Assembly: GCA_009773645.1 (NCBI GenBank)
Contig: WSYB01000003.1
Location: forward strand, 124,001-188,000
Origin: Geobacteraceae bacterium
GTDB taxonomy: Bacteria > Desulfobacterota > Desulfuromonadia > Geobacterales > Geobacteraceae
DNA: 64,000 bases
Reading direction: 5' to 3'
Positions 43,325 to 51,622 of the stretch are shown here, in pieces. A program made the translations under genes and the position numbers. Every line of letters begins with the position of its first letter. Within the stretch, counting starts at the first letter, position 1. The notes under the pieces were generated by a model, which was given only the letters and a program-made list of their open reading frames with translations, ran no database searches and was not told the origin of the DNA.

Positions 43325-44347
43325 ATGATAAGCGTTCTGCTGGTAGACGATTCTTCCCTCACCAGGGCGGTTTTAAGGGATATTTTCCTTGCCACCGACG
43401 ATATTGTGGTGGCAGGCGAAGCAAAGAACGGTGAAGAGGCAGTTGCCATGATCCGTATGCTTGCACCCGACCTGGTGATCATGGATCTCATGATGCCGGT
43501 CATGGACGGCCTGGCTGCCATAGAAGAGATCATGGCGCATTTCCCGACCCCTATTCTTGTCCTTTCCGCCACACTGGACGACAGGGAAGTAAACCGTGCC
43601 TTTATCGCCATCAAAAAAGGCGCTCTCGATGTCATGGAGAAACCGGACGGCGCCGACCTCAAGCTTGCGGAAAGCTTTGAAGTAAGGATTATCGAGAAGG
43701 TAAGGCTGTTGGCCGGGATCAAGGTTATCCGCCGCCCCGTTAAAAGACACATGGCGGCGCCGAAAATCACCAGCCCGGTCGGCGGCGACCGGAATATCCT
43801 GGCCATCGGCGCTTCCACGGGGGGGCCAAAAGCCGTGATGACCATCGTGAAGAGATTACCGGCGGAATTAAGGGCAACGGTATTTATCGTACAGCACATA
43901 GCGAGCGGTTTTGCCCGGGGATTTGCCAAGTGGCTGGACAGCGAAAGCCGGATGAGGGTGCGGCTGGCGGTTGACGGCGATGATTTCAAAATCGGGGAGG
44001 CGCTGGTGGCGCCCAACGACTGTCATATGGTCTCTGAGCGGGGGAAAATAAGGCTTGTGCAGGATGCTCCCGTCAACTGTTGTCGCCCCTCCATAGATGT
44101 TTTTTTTAATTCGCTGGCCGCTGACCAGGGGGCGCGAGTGGTGGGTGTTCTTCTGACCGGCATGGGGAAGGACGGCGCGCTGGGATTGCGCCGGATCAAG
44201 GAGCAGGGAGGCGTGACCATTGCTCAGGATAAAGAGAGCTGTGCTGTTTTCGGGATGCCCAAAGCGGCGTTGGAACTGAATGCGGTGGACGAAGTGCTGC
44301 CGCTCTCCGAAATTCCGGGGGCCGTCGTCAGAATATTCGGCAAATAG
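43325..44347 (+). CDS. cheB: Chemotaxis protein-glutamate methylesterase CheB
   Basis: A 340-residue receiver-methylesterase that removes methyl groups from the receptor. The receiver has LVIMDLMMPVMDGLA with the phospho-Asp. The esterase catalytic triad is recognisable in AIGASTGGPKAV (Ser), IVQHIASGFARGF (His) and LLTGMGKDGALGL (Asp). With CheR it gives the operon a full adaptation pair. Start and length are normal for the family. Confidence 0.96.
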   Translation: MISVLLVDDSSLTRAVLRDIFLATDDIVVAGEAKNGEEAVAMIRMLAPDLVIMDLMMPVMDGLAAIEEIMAHFPTPILVLSATLDDREVNRAFIAIKKGALDVMEKPDGADLKLAESFEVRIIEKVRLLAGIKVIRRPVKRHMAAPKITSPVGGDRNILAIGASTGGPKAVMTIVKRLPAELRATVFIVQHIASGFARGFAKWLDSESRMRVRLAVDGDDFKIGEALVAPNDCHMVSERGKIRLVQDAPVNCCRPSIDVFFNSLAADQGARVVGVLLTGMGKDGALGLRRIKEQGGVTIAQDKESCAVFGMPKAALELNAVDEVLPLSEIPGAVVRIFGK

Positions 44348-44390
44348 AGGGAGCAGAGACGCAGCTAGGTTTAATAACGGAGGAATAACC

Positions 44391-44771
44391 ATGTCGAAAC
44401 AAAAAATACTGCTGGTTGACGACAGCGAGCTGGTTCTGGCAATGGCACGGGACGCCCTTGAAGGAGCGGGCTACGAGGTGCTTACCGCGACCAACGGCAT
44501 CGAGGCCAACAGCGTCATCTTTTCGAAAGACAAACCGGACCTGATCATTCTGGATGTCATGCTGCCGATGCTTGACGGGAACAAAAAGGCAAAATTGCTG
44601 AGGGAGAAGGAATTCAGCAAGCAGATTCCTATCTTGCTCCTCTCCTCGAAAAGTGAGGATGAACTGAAACGCCTGACTGCCGAGGCCGGCGTCGATGGCT
44701 TCATTCGCAAACCTTTTACCAACGAGGTAATCGTCTCCAGGGTCAGGGAGTTCCTGGCCAAATCCCCTTGA
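44391..44771 (+). CDS. Stand-alone CheY-like response regulator
   Basis: A 126-residue single receiver domain with all key residues: LLVDDSELV (acidic pair), LIILDVMLPMLDGNKK (phospho-Asp), ILLLSSKSEDE (Ser) and GFIRKPF (Lys). It has no output domain, so it must act by protein contact, as CheY does, or as a phosphate sink. GGAGG precedes ATG 44391. It is the last gene of the chemosensory operon, and there is no GGDEF gene, which distinguishes the cluster from Wsp. Confidence 0.92.
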   Translation: MSKQKILLVDDSELVLAMARDALEGAGYEVLTATNGIEANSVIFSKDKPDLIILDVMLPMLDGNKKAKLLREKEFSKQIPILLLSSKSEDELKRLTAEAGVDGFIRKPFTNEVIVSRVREFLAKSP

Positions 44772-44860
44772 GAGCCAGTTTGCCGTAACTTATCCTTCAC
44801 AACCAGCGTGCATTGTGGTAAATTTGCCCCTTTCAAAAATAATCAATTCCGAGGATATGC

Positions 44861-46345
44861 ATGGCCTTACGAGTCTATAATACCCTTTCCGCCCGGAAAG
44901 AGGAATTTGTCCCGCTGGAGCCGGGCAAGGTAAAGATGTACGTCTGTGGCGTAACGGTTTACGACCACTGTCACATCGGCCATGCCAGGGCAAATGTGGT
45001 GTTTGACGTGATCTACCGTTATTTGCGCTATCGCGGCATGGACGTTACCTATGTGCGCAATTATACCGACATAGACGACAAGATCATCAACCGGGCCAAC
45101 AGGGAAGGGGTCCCGTTTCATGAAATATCGGAACGGTTTATCAGGGAGTTTGATCGTGACATGGAGCAGCTCGGGCTTCTGCTCCCCAACGTTCAGCCGA
45201 AGGCCACGGAACATGTCGGCGAGATCATCAGCCTCGTACAGGAACTCATCGATAAGGGATTTGCCTACCAGGCCGGAGGAGACGTCTACTTTTGCGTGGA
45301 GCGGTTCGACCCTTATCTGAAGCTCTCCAAGAGAAGTCTGGAAGAGATGCAGGCAGGCGCTCGCATCGATGTGGATGAGAGGAAACGCCACCCCATGGAT
45401 TTTGCCCTTTGGAAGGAGGCAAAGCCCGGTGAGCCTTTCTGGGAATCCCCGTGGGGAAGGGGACGTCCCGGCTGGCATATCGAGTGCTCGGCCATGAGCA
45501 TGAAATATCTTGGGGAAACCTTTGATATTCACGGCGGCGGTAAGGACCTGATCTTTCCCCATCATGAAAACGAGATAGCCCAGTCGGAAGCCGCCACCGG
45601 CCGTCGCTTTGTGAAATACTGGCTCCATAACGGCTTTGTTAACATCAATTCGGAAAAGATGAGCAAATCGTTGGGGAATTTCTTTACCATCAAGGAGGTG
45701 TTGGATAAGTACGACAGCGAGGTGCTTCGGTTTTTTCTTCTCTCCGCACACTACCGCTCACCATTGGATTTCTCCGATCAGAACCTGGACGAGGCAGAAG
45801 CCGGCCTGGCGAGGATTTATAAGGCGCTGGCAGGGATTGAAGAGGTGCTGGCTGGTGAGACACCCGACTCTGTTGAGAAGATAACCCCTGTTTCCATGAA
45901 GGAGGCGGAGCGGGAACTCCACGAGAAGTCCGGCTCCATCCGGGAGCGCTTTAAAGAAGCAATGGACGACGACTTTAACACAGCCCAAGCGTTTGGGAAT
46001 GTCTTTGATCTTGTGAGGAGCATAAACCGGGTGCTTGTTGAAAGCACCGAAAAGTCAGGTTTTATCAAGGCATTGTTAGCCGACTCCAGGGATAAAATCA
46101 GGGGAATCGGAGGGGTGCTCGGGATATTAACCTCTGAGCCCGTAGCCTACCTGGAACGCATCAGGGGGAGGAAAGTGGCGGACCTTCCGATTTCCGTGGA
46201 CGAGATCGAGAGGCTCATTGCGGAGCGGACGGCTGCCAGGAAGTCGAAGGATTTCAAGCGGAGCGACGAGATAAGGGATGCGCTTCTTGCCAGGAATATC
46301 GTCGTGCTGGATGGACCGCAGGGGACGACCTGGAAGGTTAAATGA
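44861..46345 (+). CDS. cysS: Cysteinyl-tRNA synthetase
   Basis: A class I synthetase of 494 residues. The zinc-binding Cys and HIGH region read [20 protein letters not shown], and the KMSKS loop is [14 protein letters not shown]. The second zinc site lies in [18 protein letters not shown] with [20 protein letters not shown]. Length and motifs are normal. GAGGA lies upstream of ATG 44861. It follows the chemosensory operon and ends at a strong palindromic terminator shared with the convergent ribbon-helix-helix gene. Confidence 0.97.
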   Translation: MALRVYNTLSARKEEFVPLEPGKVKMYVCGVTVYDHCHIGHARANVVFDVIYRYLRYRGMDVTYVRNYTDIDDKIINRANREGVPFHEISERFIREFDRDMEQLGLLLPNVQPKATEHVGEIISLVQELIDKGFAYQAGGDVYFCVERFDPYLKLSKRSLEEMQAGARIDVDERKRHPMDFALWKEAKPGEPFWESPWGRGRPGWHIECSAMSMKYLGETFDIHGGGKDLIFPHHENEIAQSEAATGRRFVKYWLHNGFVNINSEKMSKSLGNFFTIKEVLDKYDSEVLRFFLLSAHYRSPLDFSDQNLDEAEAGLARIYKALAGIEEVLAGETPDSVEKITPVSMKEAERELHEKSGSIRERFKEAMDDDFNTAQAFGNVFDLVRSINRVLVESTEKSGFIKALLADSRDKIRGIGGVLGILTSEPVAYLERIRGRKVADLPISVDEIERLIAERTAARKSKDFKRSDEIRDALLARNIVVLDGPQGTTWKVK

Positions 46346-46374
46346 CGAATCCTTAAATTGAATAGACAACAACG

Positions 46375-46428
46375 GTGTCAAAATTCTGACACAAATAAGG
46401 GGCGCACGGCGCCCCTTATTTGTGTCAG
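46375..46428. terminator. Perfect 20-bp inverted-repeat bidirectional terminator with overlapping smaller hairpin
   Basis: Arms 46386-46405 and 46409-46428 are exact reverse complements (CTGACACAAATAAGGGGCGC and its mate) around a 3-nt loop. A GTGTCA at 46375-46380 can instead pair with TGACAC at 46387-46392, so two hairpins compete. The main stem serves converging cysS and the gene at 46433-46615. Confidence 0.85.
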
Positions 46429-46432
46429 GAGA

Positions 46433-46615
46433 TCAGGCGGCCCTTTTGTCCAGTTCGGGAGTGAGCCGATGTTTTAAAAGCTCCATGGCTTCCCTCATGA
46501 TATCAGATACACTCTTGTGGGTTACATTCATGATGAGCTCAAGCGTTTCCTTTTCCTCGTCGCTGATCCTCATGGATACTACATTGTACCTTGGATTTTC
46601 CCTCATTCTTCCCAT
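46433..46615 (-). CDS. Ribbon-helix-helix (CopG/Arc-like) small DNA-binding protein
   Basis: A 60-residue protein. VVSMRISDEEKETLELIM is the beta-strand and first helix, and THKSVSDIMREAMELLKHRL is the turn and second helix of a ribbon-helix-helix domain. It ends soon after in PELDKRAA. GGAGGTG is five bases before ATG 46615. No toxin gene lies next to it, so it may be a lone repressor. A 9-bp inverted repeat just upstream (46632-46669) is a good operator candidate. Confidence 0.85.
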   Translation of the reverse strand: MGRMRENPRYNVVSMRISDEEKETLELIMNVTHKSVSDIMREAMELLKHRLTPELDKRAA

Positions 46616-46631
46616 TCTTCACCTCCGCTAT

Positions 46632-46669
46632 TTGTAGTGTTTTGTTTGTTTTCGTTGAATACACTACAA
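46632..46669. promoter_or_regulatory. Inverted TTGTAGTGT...ACACTACAA pair upstream of the RHH gene
   Basis: Two perfect 9-bp half-sites (46632-46640 and 46661-46669) are separated by 20 bp, roughly two helical turns, immediately upstream of the ribosome site of the 46433-46615 gene. The symmetry suits a dimeric RHH repressor. Confidence 0.55.
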
Positions 46670-46936
46670 TATGCCAGAAGCATGCCAGTCTCGCCATAAG
46701 TCGGTGTGGCATTGTAACATACCGATAATGTTATGTTTATTTATGGTTAGTGCGGGTTAATGGTTGGACGGCGCTTGGGTTTTGTGCCGCAGATGGCACA
46801 CCGTGTCAAAAATGCTCATTTGCGCACGATTGTGCCGGCAAAGCCAGGGAGAAATCGATGTATTACCATAGAAGTCGGTTATACAGTTATGGGAAACGAT
46901 TGCGCCTGTGTGAGTGGCAGGCGCGTTAGCTGGCTG
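46670..46936. other. Intergenic stretch between the RHH gene and the sigma54 activator
   Basis: The only clear structure is a perfect 7-bp hairpin GCGCCTG-TGTGAGTGG-CAGGCGC at 46902-46924, just past the stop of the minus-strand activator gene; it has no T-run and may be a weak terminator. No gene was recognised. Confidence 0.45.
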
Positions 46937-49225
46937 TTAGCGGTCTCCGGCCCTGCCGCCGGTCCTGAACCTCTGCCCCTTAAGCCCGTGCTTGTCCAGG
47001 AGCCGGTAAAAGGTTCTGCGGGGGATGTTGGCGAGCTGTGCCGCTCTTGACACATTTCCCCCCGCATCGGTAAGGTAGCGCTGGATGAGTTTTTTCTCCA
47101 CCCGCATGACATGGGGCTCCCGCTCATTCTTGAAAGAGACGAGATCGGGGAGGTCCGAGGCCCCTTCGGCGTAGTTTTCGGCGAAGATCAACGGCAAATT
47201 CCCCAGTTTGATAATCTTGTCGAGGGTGAGGACCGCGGCACGCTCGATGACGTTTTGCATCTCCCTGATGTTGCCTGGCCAGGAATACTGTGACATGGCC
47301 TTTATGGCCCGTTCCTCAAGGCCGATGATGTTTTTGTTCAGCTTATTGCGAGCCTTTTCCAGAAAATAGTGGGCAAGGAGCGGGACCGATTCGATCCTGC
47401 TGCGCAGAGGCGGCATGGTTATGGTGAAGACATTGAGACGGTAATAGAGGTCTTCCCGAAACCATCCATCCTTGACTCCCTCCTCCAGATTCCTGTTGGT
47501 AGCGGCAATAAGGCGGACATCCACCTTTTTGGTCACGGTTCCACCGACCGGTCTCACCTCCCCCCTGTCAAGAACGCGCAGGAGTTCAGCCTGGAGCTTG
47601 GGGGTGATGTCCCCGATTTCATCGAGAAAGATGGTTCCGCCGTCGGCCGCCTCAAAAAGCCCTTTTTTTTCAGCGACCGCGCCGGTGAACGCACCTCTCT
47701 TGTGTCCGAACAGCTCACTTTCCAGGAGCGAATCGGTAATGGTGGTGCAATTGACCGTTACCAGGGGTTTGTCGTTTCTTTTGCTGAATCGGTGGATGGC
47801 GCGGGCTGTCAGTTCCTTGCCGGTCCCCGATTCCCCTCGGATGAGGACTGTGGTGGGAGTGGGCCCCACCTGTTTGATCAGGTCGAGCACCTCCAGGGTT
47901 TTTCTGTCTGTCCCGACAATGAATTCATCGCCATATTCGCGATCAAGTTCCCTTTTGGCCAGTTCGTATTTCTGGATAAGTCTCCCCCGGTCCTCTTCAA
48001 GCTGCTGCAAATTATTCGGGAGGCACATCTCCAGATCGGCGAGGCCCTGGAAGACGGCAACTGCATAGTCGCGGCAGGTACGATAGCCGCAAGCCCGGCA
48101 GTTCAACTCGTCCTTCTGAGTGAACTTGTTGGTGCTCTGCAGGATTTTTTTCACATCGCTACCCTTTGGGATTGCCAGCTTCACATGCTTGCTTGAAAAA
48201 TCTCTGTCAAAGGAGCACGGTTTTATTTGTTCCGGGTAGTGGTGAGCGGTGTTGTACGGGACATCCCGTTTAAAGTGGGAGATGACCAGATTGCGCTTGT
48301 AAAATCCTGTCAGTTCTCTGTTCCTTTCCGGTCCGCCGATGCAGCCGTCATAACAGAAACGGATGTCGGCAATGCGGGGATTGATGCGACCTGATGCAAG
48401 ATCCTTGATGATTCCCATCACATTCACTTCTCCTTCGGCGGTCACGATTTCGCAGTCAAGTGGGTCGGTGGCAATGGAAAACGCTTTGAAGGTTCCTTCG
48501 GAAATGGGGAAAAGCCTGCCTAAGTGGGGCCGGATGCCATCGAACGGTTCTTCCTTGAGTGCGGGTACACTGATTGAACGGCTTTTGAATATCCCTTCCA
48601 GTTCCCTGTAAGTCAGAACGATGTCGATGACGCCGCCGGTTTCTTCTGCCTGGGCCTCAAACTTGGCGGCGATGCATGAGCTTAGGTAAACTACCTTGGT
48701 CTCGGCTCCCAGAATCGTTTTCAGGAAACGTCCCATTGCCACCATGGGGGAAACGACCGTTGCAAGATTGTTGATCAGTCGAGGATAGTGGCGTTCTATG
48801 AGGTCAACCACCGCAGGACAGTGTGATGAGATTAGAGGAGAAGGTGATCGTTCCATGGCTTCCGCATAGCCTGACGCCATCAGTTCGGCGCCGTAAGATC
48901 CTTCATGGACCTCGGCAAACCCCAGCTTTTTAAGTCCTGCCACAAGCTGACCAGGCGAAACGTAGTGGAAAAAAGCCGGGAAGGAGCATCCAAGTACGGC
49001 AATAACCGATTGGCCGGAAGCGAGCAGCTTTTCTGTCACTCCTACCTTGTCGCAAACAATCTTTGCTTTCTGCGGGCAGTTGCTGAGGCAGTTGCCGCAG
49101 CCGATGCAGCGGTCAAACATGATGTCGGTAAAATTCTTGTCCACCTTGATGGCCTTGACGGGGCAGCTCCTCACGCAGGAATAACATTTACGGCATTTTT
49201 CTCTTAAGGTAACGATCGGCTCCAT
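46937..49225 (-). CDS. Sigma54-dependent activator fused to ferredoxin and [FeFe]-hydrogenase-like sensor domains
   Basis: A 762-residue fusion. Residues 1-60 carry two 4Fe-4S ferredoxin motifs (CRKCYSCVRSCP, CIGCGNCLSNCP). Residues 70-360 match the catalytic domain of iron hydrogenases, with the four H-cluster cysteine positions kept in altered motifs (SSHCPAV, YLSSCIAAKFEA, RFCYDGCIGGPE). A 4-Cys FeS motif follows (CRACGYRTC...EMC). Next comes a sigma54 AAA+ domain with GESGTGKE, the sigma54-contacting GAFTGA and IFLDEIGD, and a Fis-type helix-turn-helix at the end (NVSRAAQLANIPRRTFYRLL). It should activate sigma54 promoters in response to H2 or redox state. The start ATG at 49225 directly gives the first FeS motif. 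Confidence 0.92.
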   Translation of the reverse strand: MEPIVTLREKCRKCYSCVRSCPVKAIKVDKNFTDIMFDRCIGCGNCLSNCPQKAKIVCDKVGVTEKLLASGQSVIAVLGCSFPAFFHYVSPGQLVAGLKKLGFAEVHEGSYGAELMASGYAEAMERSPSPLISSHCPAVVDLIERHYPRLINNLATVVSPMVAMGRFLKTILGAETKVVYLSSCIAAKFEAQAEETGGVIDIVLTYRELEGIFKSRSISVPALKEEPFDGIRPHLGRLFPISEGTFKAFSIATDPLDCEIVTAEGEVNVMGIIKDLASGRINPRIADIRFCYDGCIGGPERNRELTGFYKRNLVISHFKRDVPYNTAHHYPEQIKPCSFDRDFSSKHVKLAIPKGSDVKKILQSTNKFTQKDELNCRACGYRTCRDYAVAVFQGLADLEMCLPNNLQQLEEDRGRLIQKYELAKRELDREYGDEFIVGTDRKTLEVLDLIKQVGPTPTTVLIRGESGTGKELTARAIHRFSKRNDKPLVTVNCTTITDSLLESELFGHKRGAFTGAVAEKKGLFEAADGGTIFLDEIGDITPKLQAELLRVLDRGEVRPVGGTVTKKVDVRLIAATNRNLEEGVKDGWFREDLYYRLNVFTITMPPLRSRIESVPLLAHYFLEKARNKLNKNIIGLEERAIKAMSQYSWPGNIREMQNVIERAAVLTLDKIIKLGNLPLIFAENYAEGASDLPDLVSFKNEREPHVMRVEKKLIQRYLTDAGGNVSRAAQLANIPRRTFYRLLDKHGLKGQRFRTGGRAGDR

Positions 49226-49239
49226 ATTTCCTCACAATA

Positions 49240-49310
49240 TGATTCAATTTCTCTGTTTTTGGGTTTCATTGCGACTTGGCGTCTTTGCGTTAAGGCTTTT
49301 GGCTTTTGCG
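49240..49310. repeat. CTCTG...GCGTCTTTGCGTTAAGG dispersed repeat
   Basis: The stretch with TTTCATTGCGACTTGGCGTC and TTTGCGTTAAGGC matches a kind of low-complexity intergenic repeat seen in many bacterial genomes. It occupies most of the leader just upstream of the activator start. Confidence 0.45.
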
Positions 49311-49348
49311 ATTGCAGTTGACTTGCAGGATACACAAAATATACATAA

Positions 49349-49397
49349 TGTGCAAGTATTGACACACTGTGCATGGAGATGTGCAAAAAATGGCACA
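49349..49397. promoter_or_regulatory. Cluster of TGTGCA motifs and a TGTGC...GCACA dyad
   Basis: TGTGCA occurs at 49349, 49368 and 49380, and TGTGC (49380-49384) faces GCACA (49393-49397). The cluster lies in the leader between the structured RNA and the activator gene, consistent with a protein-binding region. Confidence 0.4.
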
Positions 49398-49407
49398 CTT
49401 TTTTGGC

Positions 49408-49486
49408 AAAAAAACACCCTAGCGACTAGGAGGGCAGTCAGCTAGGGCATAATGAGAGCCTTTCGGCCCTCGCAACTCCCTTTTCT
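49408..49486 (-). ncRNA. Structured leader RNA or small RNA ending in an intrinsic terminator
   Basis: On the minus strand a hairpin GAGGGCC-GAAA-GGCTCTC (49454-49471) with a GNRA tetraloop is followed by a long terminator stem CCCTAGC.GACT...AGTC.GCTAGGG (49417-49446) and seven T (49408-49414). The first arm's GAGGGC is also complementary to GCCCTC in the terminator loop, allowing a pseudoknot or an antiterminator. A promoter fits just upstream. It could be an attenuator or riboswitch for the 46937-49225 gene, or a separate sRNA of about 80 nt. It does not match a riboswitch class that I recognise. Confidence 0.5.
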
Positions 49487-49492
49487 ATTATT

Positions 49493-49520
49493 ATTATACT
49501 CCTGCCGGATATTTCCGCAA
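49493..49520 (-). promoter_or_regulatory. Promoter for the structured RNA / activator transcript
   Basis: On the minus strand TTGCGG (49515-49520), a 16-bp spacer and TATAAT (49493-49498) place the start near 49486, just before GGGAGTTGCGAGGG. Confidence 0.5.
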
Positions 49521-49694
49521 GCAAAAAAAATGAGCTAAATCCGGATAGAATGGGTGCTGGTCTTGGTGCACCGAGAATTCATTTCTGACGAAATCCGGTT
49601 GCCGGGGAATTCTGCCGCAGGGTTTCCAATATTGCTACCACGGCTGGATTATGGTATAACGTGCGGAAACCCGTCATAAAGGAGACCGGATTGT

Positions 49695-49910
49695 ATGGAC
49701 TTGAAACTGGATGAGCAGAAGCTCGTGGCCGATTTTCGCCTTCTTCCCGAGGAAGGGCAGAAGGAACTACTGGACCTTGCCTCCTCTCTGAGAAAAAAGT
49801 ACCAGGAATGCGCTACAGAGGAGCCGATAAGAACTGAGAACCAATGCAGCCTCGACAAGGGGCCGGAAAAGAGGCCTGAGGCCGCCAAGGAGCCGATTTT
49901 TACCGAATAA
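49695..49910 (+). CDS. Small hypothetical protein
   Basis: A 71-residue acidic protein, MDLKLDEQKLVADFRLLPEE followed by GQKELLDLASSLRKKYQE and a charged, probably disordered tail ending AAKEPIFTE. The first 40 residues should form two amphipathic helices similar to the short 'LPEExxxELLDFA' domains found in DUF2281-like or antitoxin-like proteins, but the match is too short to name. GGAG lies upstream of ATG 49695 with long spacing. No partner gene is adjacent. Coding potential is supported by start, ribosome site and composition only. Confidence 0.6.
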   Translation: MDLKLDEQKLVADFRLLPEEGQKELLDLASSLRKKYQECATEEPIRTENQCSLDKGPEKRPEAAKEPIFTE

Positions 49911-50092
49911 AACAGCGTGCAGGGCGGAAAAAGACCGTTTCCGGATGGAAACGAATTAGCCTAATAACGGCACTTCTGACACAGACACGGAGGAAATCAC
50001 AGAGAAAATCTTATTAAAGGCGATCACCGAACAGGTGAAATGCAAAAATGTCTATGAAACTTATAACATTTTGCATTTATTGAATAATATGT

Positions 50093-50124
50093 CTCTGTGC
50101 CTCTGTGCCTCTGTGCCTCTGTGG
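50093..50124. repeat. Four tandem CTCTGTGC units
   Basis: Units at 50093, 50101, 50109 and 50117 (the last CTCTGTGG) follow an AT-rich stretch; a partly complementary CACGGAGGAAATCACAGAG lies at about 49987, so the two may form a long hairpin. The rest of 49911-50156 shows nothing else. Confidence 0.65.
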
Positions 50125-50156
50125 CAAAAGCTATTTTCAGGATTAGGATCCGAATC

Positions 50157-51605
50157 ATGTATGTAACCCGTATCATCGCTTTCCTCGGCTTTACCCTGTT
50201 TTCTTTCATCACGACTCCCCAATCGTTTGCCAGGACCATCCCCCCCCTTGCAAAGCCTCCTATTGGTGAGCGCTGGTTTAGCATCAGCATGAATGACGAG
50301 AGGGTGGGGTTTGGCCATGTAAAAATCACCCCAACTTCAGACGGGTATGAGATCTCGGGCGAGGGAAGTGTCAAAATGCTGGTATTGGGCTTTTCCAGAG
50401 AGGCTTCTGCCCGGGAAAGCTACATCGTCAAAAAAGATTTGTCACTTAAATCCTTTGCAGCGGAGCAGATTATCGACGGCAGCCCCTTGCGCCTTTCAGG
50501 ACGGGTAACGGCCAAAGGGGTGAGAGTGACAGTGGAGTCGACGGGGAGCAAAACGGAAAAGACCCTTAAGGTCAAGGGGGCGGTCTATCCGTCGGCGGTT
50601 CTTAATCTCTATCCGCTCATGCAGGGAGTGGCGCCGGGAAAGGTCTACCGCCTGCAGATGCTGGACATTGAAGCGGTCAAGATCAAGGAGGTAAATATTT
50701 CGGCCGAAGGGTTTGAAACGCTTCCCGGCGATGTGGAGACAGTCCATCTCCGGAATGATCTCTATACGTTTGTGGATAACGATGTCTGGGTAGACCTGCA
50801 GGGAAATACCGTCAAGGAATCGGTGCGCGACGGTTTGATCGTTACCCGGCCGGAGGATGAGGGGGCAGCCAGGAGATTTATCCTCGAAGCAGCCGTGGCC
50901 AAGAAGGACCTGATACTCGATTTCAGCCTCATCAGGGTTGACAGGCCGATTGAAAGGCCACTGGAGTTGAAAGGAATGGCGGTGGAACTGTCCGGATTCC
51001 CCGGCAACATACCCTTGCTGCAGGGACCGGGGCAGAAGGCCATGAGGGTGGACGGGGGGAGGGCACTCTTTACCCTCGCAAGCTCCCTGCCGCATGCGGT
51101 TGTAGCCGACAACGGCGTGGACAACTCTGAGTATGTAAGACCGACCGAACGGATACTGTCGGACAACCCGGCGGTCATTGCGATAAAAACGGAGGTCCTG
51201 GGAGCAGATAAGGAGCCATCGAAGATCGTGGAAAAGCTGGTCCGCTGGGTAGCCGACTATGTGGAGGATACGGTGACCGATAGCCAGTCGCCGCTGGAAA
51301 CCCTCAAAACCAGGAAAGGAAACTGCCAGTCCCATGCCCGGCTTTACGCATCCCTTGCCAGGGCCGCCGGAATTCCGACCAGATTCGTTTCCGGGCTGGT
51401 TTATGCGACGGGGAAGGGGTTTCTCTACCATAGTTGGGCCGAGAGTTATGTCGGCGTCTGGGTAGCGGTGGATCCCACCTTTGGCCAGATACCGGCGGAT
51501 GCCACCCATGTCAAGCTGGTGGAAGGGGATTCACCGGAAGAAATGGCCCCGCTCGCCGGGATTATCGGACGGGTAAAGGCAAAGGTTATCGAGCAGAAAT
51601 ACTGA
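50157..51605 (+). CDS. Exported transglutaminase-like domain protein
   Basis: A 482-residue protein with a signal peptide (MYVTRIIAFLGFTLFSFITT, cleavage near residue 26). A large beta-rich N-terminal region of about 320 residues precedes a transglutaminase-like domain with the Cys-His-Asp triad visible in KTRKGNCQSHARLYASLARA, YHSWAESYVGVW and VAVDPTFGQIPADATH. Such periplasmic proteins act as peptidases or in envelope maintenance; the substrate is unknown. The start at 50157 is chosen because it gives the signal peptide; the frame upstream passes through a tandem repeat. It is monocistronic, followed by an 11-unit heptamer repeat. Confidence 0.88.
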   Translation: MYVTRIIAFLGFTLFSFITTPQSFARTIPPLAKPPIGERWFSISMNDERVGFGHVKITPTSDGYEISGEGSVKMLVLGFSREASARESYIVKKDLSLKSFAAEQIIDGSPLRLSGRVTAKGVRVTVESTGSKTEKTLKVKGAVYPSAVLNLYPLMQGVAPGKVYRLQMLDIEAVKIKEVNISAEGFETLPGDVETVHLRNDLYTFVDNDVWVDLQGNTVKESVRDGLIVTRPEDEGAARRFILEAAVAKKDLILDFSLIRVDRPIERPLELKGMAVELSGFPGNIPLLQGPGQKAMRVDGGRALFTLASSLPHAVVADNGVDNSEYVRPTERILSDNPAVIAIKTEVLGADKEPSKIVEKLVRWVADYVEDTVTDSQSPLETLKTRKGNCQSHARLYASLARAAGIPTRFVSGLVYATGKGFLYHSWAESYVGVWVAVDPTFGQIPADATHVKLVEGDSPEEMAPLAGIIGRVKAKVIEQKY

Positions 51606-51622
51606 AGCGTAGGGACAGGACC

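Noticed and set aside
49408-49490. Possible c-di-GMP (GEMM) or other known riboswitch
   Set aside because: The conserved GEMM core and the signatures of TPP, SAM, cobalamin, fluoride and guanidine classes that I can recall are absent; kept only as an unclassified structured RNA.
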